From Methanosarcinales archaeon (GTDB taxonomy: Archaea; Halobacteriota; Methanosarcinia; Methanosarcinales; Methanoperedenaceae), in NCBI GenBank assembly GCA_905339155.1, contig CAJPFJ010000010.1, forward strand, positions 87,968 through 151,967: DNA of 64,000 bases. The letters run 5' to 3'. A model generated the notes under the pieces. That model had not been told where the DNA came from, made no database searches, and worked only from the letters and a program-made list of their open reading frames with translations. How positions within the stretch are numbered: the first letter of the stretch is position 1; each line of letters starts with the position of its first letter. Below, one piece after another: positions 26,944 to 34,937 of the stretch. The position numbers and the translations under genes are program-made.

Positions 26944-29205
26944 CTATCTAAAGATGAGCTCCTCCTCTTTTATGGTGGCTTCTTTCCGCCTCGTTATAGT
27001 AGTGACCAAGAAGTATAGGAGGGGCAGTACTCCGAAAACGATGATGAGAGTATCGGGAATAATCCTCAAACTGCCAAGTAATTGGAATGTAGGCGAGTTG
27101 AAGAACTCCGGCGACCTTGCATACCAGACGCCCCCCGTGGCCGAGGTGGTGTAGCCAAGTTGCAGGAGCCCGGCCAGGAAAAGGGTTCCTAAGGACATTA
27201 TAAGGAAGCCTGCATTCAGGGCCCAGAAGGAAAGTTTGATGGGCCTCTCATCCCAGAATTCGGGCTTGACAATTCCCCGATAGGCTATGAGTATGAGGGC
27301 GATAGCGAGCATTCCGTATACCCCGAACAGGGCTGTGTGGCCATGGTTCGTGGTTAGATAGGTGCCATGTTCATAATAATTGGCTACGGGTGTTGTTAGG
27401 ATGAACCCGAAGGCTCCGGCACCGAGAAAGTTCCAGAGGGATGAAGCAATAAGGAACCTCATTGGCCATTTATAAGGGAATTTAACTCCTATTTTTTCCA
27501 TGTGGCTCTGCTCTCTCCATGCCCGGGCTACAAGGGTGATGAGGGGAATGGGCTCCAGAGTGGAGAAGACGCCACCCACGCCTACCCAGAAGGCAGGATC
27601 CCCGAACCAGAATAAGTGGTGTCCTGTGCCGATGATACCCGTGATGAAAGCAAGGACGGCAGATAGATAGACTACCTTGAGTGCCCCTTCCTTTCCCGCC
27701 AGACCCAGGGAGACGGTAACGAGTGCTATTATCGCTACGGCAAAGAATTCGAATATAGATTCTACCCAGATATGAACCATCCACCAGCGCCAGTAATCCG
27801 CCATGGTGATGTGGATCTCTCTCCTGACAAGGAATGTGAAAGCATAGAAGCCCACAATTGCGATGGCACTGTAGACGTACATGTGGGGCAGGTCCCCTTT
27901 CTCCTTTCCTTTCTGGAAGATGCTCTTTACTACTCTATAGACTAAGAAGAGCCAGATAACAAGACCCAGGAAGAGGAGAATCTGCCAGATACGTCCCAGT
28001 TCCATGAACTCCCATCCCTGGTGTCCAAACCAGTACCAGAGGTCTCCACTCAGGAGGCCCTTTATACCAGCTGCCTCTCCCAGGAGACTGCCCACTGCAA
28101 CTATGAGAACTGCAATAAATAGCACATTCACCAGGAGTCCTTGATGCTTAGGCTCTTTACCGATCAGGAGCGGGGACAGGTACAGAGAAGCCCCGATCCA
28201 GGAGACAGCAATCCAGAAGATTGCCAGTTGAAGATGCCAGCTCTTTATCAGGTTGTAAGGCAGGAGAGTGGCAATAAAGTCCAGGCCGTAGAATGACAGA
28301 GGATTGACGGTGTAATGGCTCATAAGGCCCCCCACGAGGGTCTGTGCTAAGAAGAGGGCTATTGCCACTAGGAAAAACATACCTGCCTTTCTCTGGCTGG
28401 AAGTTATTGGAGCATTAGCTATAGCCACTGCCACCTCGGGATTCTGTGGACCTCCACCCCAAAAGCCATAAGCATGGATGATGTATACGACAATACCCAG
28501 TGCTACGATCATAGCAAGGAGTGAGACATATGTCCAGAGGATTGACACTGCAGGTAAGTCGTTACCCACGGAGGGGTCTCTAGGCCAGTTTGTTGTATAG
28601 GTGTAATCCTTCCCGGGTCTATTGGTACCTGCGGCCCAGCCAGTCCAGAAGAAAAAGGCAGCGAGGTCATCTCTCTCATTCTCGCTTTTTATTACTCCCG
28701 GCAAGATATTGTAATCTCTGGAGCCCTCCGAGAATATCTTCTGGTAATATTCTCTTATCTTTTGGTAAGCATATGCCTGAGAAGGGGTAAGAGTAAGAAC
28801 ATCTTTTGAATAATCGTAACTATTTTCCTTGATCTCGGAAATAACCCTCGCATCCACAGCCGCCTTGGAGCCTGCGTCCAATTGGATGTAAGGCGTCTTG
28901 TAGAGTTCTGAAGCATAGTAATTCCGCATCTCTTGCCCCATCATATGAAGGGATTGAGCTGAAAAATCCGGTCCTCTTATAGTCCCATGGCCCCAGATAG
29001 ACCCCAGGTCCATGAGCCCATATTTCTGCCATACTCCTTCTCCGCTCTTTATGGCCCCACTATCTGTGAGAATTTTGTCACCTGCTACGACCTTTCCAGG
29101 GTAAGGGACAGTATCTTTGGAGGTGTAATAACCCCCAATCAGCAAGAATATAATTGACACGACGAAAGCCAAAAATAAAACTATCTTATAAACTCTTGAT
29201 ACCAT
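26944..29205 (-). CDS. norZ: Quinol-type nitric oxide reductase (NorB/NorZ)
   Basis: 753 residues with a fused N-terminal extension and about 14 membrane helices, as in qNOR. The extracytoplasmic domain has SIWGHGTIRGPDFSAQSLHM. The haem/Fe(B) region keeps WWMVHIWVESIFEFF (His and Glu) and GTGHHLFWFGDP (both His), and TTNHGHTALFGVYGM contains the haem-ligand His. All Fe(B) histidines that are altered in NO dismutases appear present, so a true NO reductase is favoured, reducing NO to N2O with quinol. Gly is replaced by Ser in the usual WVEG motif. A GGAGG ribosome site precedes the ATG. It probably removes NO formed by nitrite reduction. Confidence 0.88.
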   Translation of the reverse strand: MVSRVYKIVLFLAFVVSIIFLLIGGYYTSKDTVPYPGKVVAGDKILTDSGAIKSGEGVWQKYGLMDLGSIWGHGTIRGPDFSAQSLHMMGQEMRNYYASELYKTPYIQLDAGSKAAVDARVISEIKENSYDYSKDVLTLTPSQAYAYQKIREYYQKIFSEGSRDYNILPGVIKSENERDDLAAFFFWTGWAAGTNRPGKDYTYTTNWPRDPSVGNDLPAVSILWTYVSLLAMIVALGIVVYIIHAYGFWGGGPQNPEVAVAIANAPITSSQRKAGMFFLVAIALFLAQTLVGGLMSHYTVNPLSFYGLDFIATLLPYNLIKSWHLQLAIFWIAVSWIGASLYLSPLLIGKEPKHQGLLVNVLFIAVLIVAVGSLLGEAAGIKGLLSGDLWYWFGHQGWEFMELGRIWQILLFLGLVIWLFLVYRVVKSIFQKGKEKGDLPHMYVYSAIAIVGFYAFTFLVRREIHITMADYWRWWMVHIWVESIFEFFAVAIIALVTVSLGLAGKEGALKVVYLSAVLAFITGIIGTGHHLFWFGDPAFWVGVGGVFSTLEPIPLITLVARAWREQSHMEKIGVKFPYKWPMRFLIASSLWNFLGAGAFGFILTTPVANYYEHGTYLTTNHGHTALFGVYGMLAIALILIAYRGIVKPEFWDERPIKLSFWALNAGFLIMSLGTLFLAGLLQLGYTTSATGGVWYARSPEFFNSPTFQLLGSLRIIPDTLIIVFGVLPLLYFLVTTITRRKEATIKEEELIFR

Positions 29206-29229
29206 AATATTACCTCCACAGCATATTCA

Positions 29230-29396
29230 TATTCTCTCTGGAATTTAAAAAACTTTCTGTTGAATGAAATTTTGCCTTTTGCTGTTTTTTCATTAAGATT
29301 TGAAGCCATGGAAGGATGGATTAATCCAATCATAACCAATACAAAAAGGAGTAGCATGAAAACGTTACTCGATGTGTTGAGTGAATTCAGATGCAT
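29230..29396 (-). pseudogene. Truncated cytochrome c leader upstream of norZ
   Basis: The frame from 29396 begins MHLNSLNTSSNVFMLLL and contains [20 protein letters not shown], nearly identical to the signal peptide and mature N-terminus of the nar-operon cytochrome ([20 protein letters not shown]). The similarity stops before the first haem motif, and the frame then runs in unrelated sequence over the norZ start to 29181. At DNA level about 57 bases around 29286-29342 closely match 23569-23625, and more upstream sequence also matches. It is a duplicated 5' segment, either a dead fragment or a short translated leader for norZ. Confidence 0.65.
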
Positions 29397-29521
29397 TGTT
29401 ATGCTTATAACATTTCATCTCAATTATTTGGACTTCTCCTTCCTGTATATCATCTGTTCCTACTTCTTGCAGATTTGTTAATAATCACCACATATTCAAT
29501 AACGTCTTAATTGACAATAGG

Positions 29522-29640
29522 TCAGAGCATGTAGACAGTAGTCCCTTTTCCAACTTTGCTTTCAATCCATATTTTTACCTCCAAAGGAATTCTATAATAT
29601 TCTTTGTAATGTACATTCTAAGAAAGTAAAGCCATAATTT
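29522..29640 (-). pseudogene. Histidine kinase 3'-end fossil (copy 2)
   Basis: Minus-strand reading gives MYITKNIIEF and, after a frameshift, VKIWIESKVGKGTTVYML and a stop at 29522-29524. This is again the end of a histidine-kinase ATPase domain. It occupies the same place relative to the cytochrome leader as copy 1 does at 23.85-23.99 kb, so both seem to derive from one ancestral arrangement of a kinase gene ahead of a cytochrome operon. The rest of 29641-29811 is AT-rich and shows no gene. Confidence 0.6.
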
Positions 29641-29811
29641 TTTGCAATTGACGCTTCAACCTGATAAAAATGCGTAAATAAGCGGCGTTTTTTAATGGGC
29701 ACTCATCTACCTGCGGAAGTGCGGACTTATAGATTATATATAGATATAAATACTAATTATATTATATGATATATTAAAAATATTGTTTTACTTATAATTT
29801 GTAATAGTTAG

Positions 29812-29827
29812 TTTTATATAATATAAG
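29812..29827 (+). promoter_or_regulatory. TATA-like promoter of the nifH-like/nrfHA unit
   Basis: TTTTATATAATATAAGG lies about 40-50 bases before the ATG at 29862, in a very AT-rich stretch. It is a good archaeal TATA box candidate that would give a leader of about 15-20 nt carrying the GGAGGAG ribosome site. Confidence 0.4.
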
Positions 29828-29861
29828 GTCACCAATAGGCTGTCGTTTATAGGAGGAGTAA

Positions 29862-30206
29862 ATGAGACAGATATCAATATACGGAAAAGGTGGAGCAGAT
29901 AAGTCCACGGAGACATATAACCTTACCACAGCACTTGCTTCGATGGGTAAACGAGTGATGCAGATAGGCTGTGATCACGGAGCTAACTTTACGGGGATGC
30001 TTCTGAGAGGAAAAAACCAAACAACCATTGTTGCTATCCTCAGAAGCTTCAACACCGCAGACATCAGATCTGAAAATATTTTGCGGAGAGGGTGCATTGG
30101 TATAAAATATGTTGAATCAGGAAGGGCAGAATTTATGGTACTTCCTTGCACTAGCGGGGCAGCAAAGCTCACAAATTGCGTAAATCTTAATATTATAACA
30201 AGGTGA
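29862..30206 (+). pseudogene. Truncated, degenerate NifH-like reading frame leading into nrfH
   Basis: 114 residues starting MRQISIYGKGGADKSTETYN, clearly the N-terminus of a nitrogenase iron protein or NifH-family P-loop protein. The P-loop GKGGIGKST has become GKGGADKST, the switch CDPKAD has become CDHGAN, and the protein stops about 40 percent of the way through. It therefore cannot be an active ATPase. It keeps a strong GGAGGAG ribosome site and ends only 3 bp before the nrfH ATG. It may survive as a translated leader coupling expression of nrfHA. It is best read as a captured 5' gene end supplying promoter and ribosome site. Confidence 0.7.
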
Positions 30207-30209
30207 AAA

Positions 30210-30713
30210 ATGAAAATTTTACTCATTGTTGGAACCATTGCTCTGATCACAATAGGATCGGGTATGTATGTCAATGATTCAGGCACATATATCAACGATT
30301 CGGGTATGCATGTCAGCTATTTTACTGAGTACCTTGGAAATAACCCCTCTACCTGTAACAACTGCCATGTGATGGATGCAGTTTACGAAGGCTGGTATCA
30401 CGGCGACCACAAAAACCATGCCGTCTGCGCTGATTGTCATCTCCCACATGATCTTGTTCCCAAGTATATAGTGAAAGCTGAATCTGGTTTTCATGATATC
30501 ACAGCCTTTATCTCTGGTAACATTCCTGACACTATTCGTGCCAAAGAATCTTCGCAGGAGATCATTCAGGAGAATTGCCGCCGCTGCCATGCACAAACCG
30601 TAGAGAATATCGCGGATGGCCAGATGGATTCTGGGCGCTACTGTTTCAACTGTCATCGAACCGTGGGGCATGGAGAACCAGGCATCTCACTCTTACCCTA
30701 CAAGGAGGGGTAA
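30210..30713 (+). CDS. nrfH: NrfH-type tetrahaem cytochrome c
   Basis: 167 residues of the NapC/NirT/NrfH family: N-terminal membrane anchor (ILLIVGTIALITIGSG) and four CxxCH haem sites at residues 49-53 (CNNCH), 73-77 (CADCH), 123-127 (CRRCH) and 145-149 (CFNCH). NrfH takes electrons from the membrane quinol and feeds NrfA outside the membrane. Between anchor and first haem is a short repeat, YVNDSGT-YINDSGM, not seen in typical NrfH and encoded by a near-repeat in DNA. Its stop overlaps the nrfA start (TAATG). Confidence 0.9.
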   Translation: MKILLIVGTIALITIGSGMYVNDSGTYINDSGMHVSYFTEYLGNNPSTCNNCHVMDAVYEGWYHGDHKNHAVCADCHLPHDLVPKYIVKAESGFHDITAFISGNIPDTIRAKESSQEIIQENCRRCHAQTVENIADGQMDSGRYCFNCHRTVGHGEPGISLLPYKEG

Positions 30714-32020
30714 TGAGACGCTCAATTTTTATCTTTATTTTGATAACTATCACAATGGCTATAGCAGCGGCATTAGTCATGTCATTGATCTTTATCAAGA
30801 ATCAGCCAGGGTCAACTCGCGGAGTTAATCCTCTGGTAGAAGTAAATGTTATGGAGCCTGATTCTGCTCAATGGGGACTGAACTTCCCCAATGAATACTC
30901 AACTTTCTTGCTCACTAAAACCAATCAAGCCCGCACCACGTATGGCGGGTCCATGCCCTATTCAAAATTGGAGGCAGATCCGCGTCTTGTCACTTTATTT
31001 GCAGGCTACAGTTTTAGCAAGGATTACAATGAAGAACGCGGGCATCTTAATAGCCTGAGCGATGTGCATAGCACCAAACGTGTCAACGATAAAACACCTG
31101 GCACATGCTTCTCATGCAAGAGTGCCGATAATCCCCGCCTATGGGGAGAGATGGGAATGGCAAAGTTTGACAATAGTTCCTTTAGCGAACTTGGTAAGCA
31201 TATAAACAACCCGATTGGCTGTGCCAACTGTCATGAGGCTAATACGATGCGCCTGATTGTTACCAATCCTGCCCTGGATGAAGCTCTGAAAGCTCAGGGC
31301 AAAGACTGGCAAACTTTTACGCGCCAGGAGATGCGCACTGTTGTATGCGCAAACTGCCATGTGGAATATTACTTCGCAGGAGAAGGCAAATACCTGACCT
31401 TTCCCTGGAAGAATGGCACGAAGATTGAAAATATAGCCACATATTATGATGACATAGGATTCAAGGACTGGCTGCATAATATCACTGATGCGCCAATGAT
31501 CAAGATGCAGCATCCCGACTATGAAATGTACACTGCAAATAGTACGCATTACACGGCAGGGGTGGCTTGCGCTGATTGCCACATGCCTTACATCCGTGAA
31601 GGTGCTGCTAAGTTCTCCACTCATGACGTTAAAAGCCCATTGTTGAATGCTAATGTAGCGTGCGGTGCCTGCCATCGGGATGTGGACTATGTGAGTGCGC
31701 GGGTTGCTGTGATCCAGAGTCAGGTGCGGGAAACCATGAACACTACTGAAGATGCACTCATTGAGGCAATTACGGCGATTAAGGCCGCATCGGCGCAATC
31801 CAACATGAATACTACAGCTCTGGAAGAGGCCCGACGACTGCACCGCGAAGCACAGCTCCGTTGGGATTTTATCAACGCTGAAAACAGCATGGGCTTCCAC
31901 AACCCTGAAGAAGCCCTGCGCATTTTGGCTGCTTCAACCGATCTTGCCCGTCAGGCCCAACTGAAAGCAGTACAGGCTGCTGGCAACCCAGCATTATCCG
32001 GAACAGCAGTCGTTAATTAG
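30713..32020 (+). CDS. nrfA: Ammonia-forming cytochrome c nitrite reductase
   Basis: 435 residues, a pentahaem NrfA. An N-terminal membrane/signal helix (residues 5-28) is followed by the catalytic CFSCK site at 132-136 (Lys-ligated haem), then CxxCH at 170-174, 212-216, 286-290 and 317-321. The active-site surroundings MIKMQHPDYEMY and ADCHMPY are intact. It reduces nitrite to ammonium by six electrons on the outer face. The ATG at 30713 was chosen over longer in-frame openings because it has a GGAGGGG ribosome site and gives the anchor helix at the N-terminus. It pairs with nrfH and takes the nitrite made by NarG. Confidence 0.95.
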   Translation: MRRSIFIFILITITMAIAAALVMSLIFIKNQPGSTRGVNPLVEVNVMEPDSAQWGLNFPNEYSTFLLTKTNQARTTYGGSMPYSKLEADPRLVTLFAGYSFSKDYNEERGHLNSLSDVHSTKRVNDKTPGTCFSCKSADNPRLWGEMGMAKFDNSSFSELGKHINNPIGCANCHEANTMRLIVTNPALDEALKAQGKDWQTFTRQEMRTVVCANCHVEYYFAGEGKYLTFPWKNGTKIENIATYYDDIGFKDWLHNITDAPMIKMQHPDYEMYTANSTHYTAGVACADCHMPYIREGAAKFSTHDVKSPLLNANVACGACHRDVDYVSARVAVIQSQVRETMNTTEDALIEAITAIKAASAQSNMNTTALEEARRLHREAQLRWDFINAENSMGFHNPEEALRILAASTDLARQAQLKAVQAAGNPALSGTAVVN

Positions 32021-32134
32021 ATTTAAATTGAGGTATACTGAATGTTTTCTTTCATCTAATAATTATGTCTCATAAGCGCAAGTGATATAACTGTGCGTAT
32101 AAAAAAGGCAATAAAAACTTGAAGGGAATTCCAA

Positions 32135-32896
32135 ATGCGAATATGTGTTGCATATAATGGCAAATTCGGAGAACGTGTTATAGGGAATCTGATAAACTAC
32201 AAGAATTTCTGCATTTCCTGTGACAAATTATGTATCTTTTGCAGGGACGATAAAGCACTTAATTTTACTGATAATATTATTGGAATATACACTCAACCTT
32301 CAAATCTGCCGGTTTATATAGAAGAGCCAGCGAAATATATGCCCCCCACCCTGCCAGAAAACGATGTATTGTTAGCTATAAATCTGCATCCCGATATTAT
32401 CAGCGAACTTCCAAACCTTGCAAAGGATTCAGGCACTCGTTTGATTATAGCTCCCGTTGAAGAGCCAAACTGGTTATCTGCGGGTTTGAAAAATCAAATC
32501 AAAGAGAAAAGCGAAAAGCTTGGAATAGTTTTTACTGCTCCTAAACCATTTTGCTCTCTCAAAAAGGGAGACAATCCATTAATAGACCATTTTATAGAGC
32601 ATTTCAAGATAGGCTTCCCCAGATTAAAAATCGGGGTTAAAAATAACAATATTGTAACAGTACAGGTTTTATGCAGCCAGCCATGCGGATGCGCTTATTA
32701 TGTAGCACAGAAACTCAAAAACACTCATTCAGATGATAAATTGGATGAGATTATATCAAATGCGCACCATGCATATCCCTGCACCGCTAGTATGGAAAGA
32801 GACGCTGAACTTAAAGATACTATACTGCATAAAGCAGGATATATTATCAGAAAGGCGGTTCATGATGCTCTTTTCATCGAAAATAACGATAAATGA
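32135..32896 (+). CDS. DUF166 family protein
   Basis: 253 residues matching the archaeal DUF166 family, sometimes annotated as thymidylate synthase-like without proof. It begins MRICVAYNGKFGERVIGNLI, has Cys clusters in FCISCDKLCIFC, and the C-terminal conserved CSQPCGCAYYVAQKL and HHAYPCTASMERD. The Cys pattern suggests a metal or iron-sulfur site. It stands 114 bp after nrfA and may or may not be cotranscribed. Function unknown. Confidence 0.8.
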   Translation: MRICVAYNGKFGERVIGNLINYKNFCISCDKLCIFCRDDKALNFTDNIIGIYTQPSNLPVYIEEPAKYMPPTLPENDVLLAINLHPDIISELPNLAKDSGTRLIIAPVEEPNWLSAGLKNQIKEKSEKLGIVFTAPKPFCSLKKGDNPLIDHFIEHFKIGFPRLKIGVKNNNIVTVQVLCSQPCGCAYYVAQKLKNTHSDDKLDEIISNAHHAYPCTASMERDAELKDTILHKAGYIIRKAVHDALFIENNDK

Positions 32897-33639
32897 CATC
32901 CCTGCACTTTACAAATATGAAATTTCAAAGCTGCATATTTGATACCGATATAGATATAATCCCTATGTTCAAGAGAAGATTAGCTCAGGCCAAGCTCGCA
33001 AACCTCAGCATCTTTGTCATAATATTGCAGCCCACATTGTTATCAAAGAACTCATGCACAAAAGCATAGGGCAAAAGTGCATTACGATAGAGCAGCAAAC
33101 CCATGGACTGAACTGATATCGAACTTGCACTGCTTTCCAGTGGAAGTATTTATTTACTCGACATCTGCCTCTGAGATCTTATAAAGAAAAAGATCCATAA
33201 TGTGTCTGTTGTTCAGAGAAATAGTCTATTCCGAGATTCCGCCTGACTGCGATGTTCTCAGTATTCTCATATAGCCATATGGTTGATATATATATGATAC
33301 TGCCAATCCTCTTTTTGCATAGGATTCCTGTCCAAGATATTATAAGGATGCACCCAATCCAGTTGTCTTCAATAAAATCACAGCAACATATTTTCGAGTA
33401 GCACTCTTCCTTCAATTTGAAGTTCATCCGTCTTGATGGTAATGAACCACTAATATTTACCCCATAAAGCGGACTCAGGGTATGGTAAATATAAGCGGCA
33501 CTCTGAGCAATAAAGTGGTGCTTCGAGCAGCCGCAAGTCAGGGAAGAAAATGACCAGATAAGCAAAGGTTGCGAAATATTTACTCATGCCCTTTTCCATG
33601 ATTTGGTTATGTATCTGTTAAAAAGGAGAATCCAAAACA
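32897..33639. other. Gene-poor region with a short coding-like remnant
   Basis: On the plus strand about 32954-33117 reads RYNPYVQEKISSGQARKPQH and onward to a stop, about 50 codons of plausible protein continuing in frame past a stop from the end of the DUF166 region. The family was not recognised. A minus-strand frame of 128 codons at 33179-33565 has biased composition and was not accepted. The region looks like decayed sequence at the border of the accessory segment. Confidence 0.3.
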
Positions 33640-33965
33640 ATGTCAAACAACGATGTGGCAGAAATACGGGCCACTTTAAAAAACATTGGTGTTTCAGCAG
33701 CATCGGAACAAATTAAAAACTCAGACCGTTCAATGTTACGGGCAAGGAAGCTTAACGAAATGCCACCAGACGTCTGCCAGGCAGCAGGCGTTAATCCCTC
33801 CGCTCTTTATAAGGGCAGTTCAACGCCAATTCATGTTGCAGACGTGAAGGAAGACGGCAATTGGGTAACCTGAAAGTGAAAGTAGTGCAGATATGGGACA
33901 ACACATCTGATAAGATTACCCCCTCAAGCAAACTTGCTGTTTTTAGAAGACAGATAGAACCATGA
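33640..33965 (+). pseudogene. RPA-like single-strand DNA-binding protein fragment (frameshifted)
   Basis: The first frame (77 codons) begins MSNNDVAEIRATLKNIGVSA and ends in PIHVADVKEDGNWV. A 1-base deletion near 33868 shifts it. The next frame continues NLKVKVVQIWDNTSDKI, which is the OB-fold opening of archaeal replication protein A, before stopping at 33963-33965. A ribosome site (AAAGGAG) is present. The middle of the normal protein is missing, so this is a decayed replication gene, probably from a mobile element. Confidence 0.5.
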
Positions 33966-34279
33966 ATCCATTTTTTTAATGCCCCCTACGCGTATAACCC
34001 TTTCCTACCATCGAGTGTTGGCTGAGATAGGATTGTAGAAAAAGAGATCATAATCCACCAAGGAGAAACTGGGAACTCATCAAGGCGCTCCACTCGTACC
34101 TAACGGATTGCAAAGAGAATGGTTACCTGTGCGGTCTGAAATGGATTGTTTTCGCTCTTTTGGATATGTTGTATTGTTCCAAAATACTTTTACATAAAAA
34201 ATCATTTATCTTAACGATATATTTAATACTGACCGTTGAAAGGTGTATTTTATTAGTTAAAGCCGTTAAATCCACTAAA
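33966..34279. other. Non-coding stretch between two pseudogenes
   Basis: No supported gene. The sequence shows scattered stops in all frames and an AT-rich part near 34190-34260 that could hold an old promoter. Confidence 0.3.
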
Positions 34280-34786
34280 ATGTTCGGCATAAATCTAATC
34301 AGATTTTTCAGGAAAACCCAGGCCGTCGTAGCCGAAGCCTATAGAGGAGCAAGCAAGATGGGCAAAGGAAAGAATCTGAAATCTTCCGATGTTACGGCAG
34401 ATTTCGAGAAGTTTGAGAACTTTTTCTATCAGGATTCCCATGTGTTCGGGATAATCACCTGCATAGCAGACAGCATGTCTGAGTCCGGGTTAACTTTCGT
34501 CCACCCTGACAGGGATACCTCATAGCAGGCGAATAACATGGTCTCTGAGTATGAGATGGATACCATGATATCGGAGCTTACTGTTGCAAACATGGTATTT
34601 GGGAACTCATTTACCGTACTTGATCCGGCTGAGTCCGACTTTGACTTCCTGGAGCAGTTGAATCCGAGATACATTACTGTTCAAAAGAATAGTGAGACTG
34701 GAAGGCACGATGGATGGAAGTATACAGAAGAAGAATTTGATTCCACGCTCACGATCGAACAGACCCTTCACAAATCCTTATTATAA
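34280..34786 (+). pseudogene. Viral portal-like protein fragment with an in-frame amber codon
   Basis: Two pieces lie in one frame, split by TAG at 34523-34525. Piece one begins MFGINLIRFFRKTQAVVAEA and includes FFYQDSHVFGIITCIADSMS. Piece two continues SEYEMDTMISELTVANMVFG, NSFTVLDPAESDFDFLEQLN and PRYITVQKN. The pattern of a helical core followed by a YGN-like turn and L.P..v.V strands is that of head-tail virus portal proteins. The 3' half is missing. It probably derives from a provirus. The amber codon could in principle be read as pyrrolysine, but truncation makes simple decay more likely. Confidence 0.5.
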
Positions 34787-34937
34787 CCCCATCGGTCTCA
34801 CACACTCTACCACCCACGATTTATCTATAAAACAATAGTGTAGCAGCCTGGCAACACCCCCAATAATAAAGTAGCTTCAGCTATTCTCCCCTTAAAACCC
34901 CTCCTTCCAAAAACAAACACTCCAAAACAACCAGATT

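Noticed and set aside
31139..31900. 253-codon minus-strand open frame inside nrfA
   Set aside because: Antisense of a gene with five intact haem motifs; no family resemblance and biased composition.
33179..33565. 128-codon minus-strand frame in the 32.9-33.6 kb gap
   Set aside because: Cys/Ile/Ser-rich with no motif, no ribosome site, and its codon pattern looks like decayed DNA rather than a gene.
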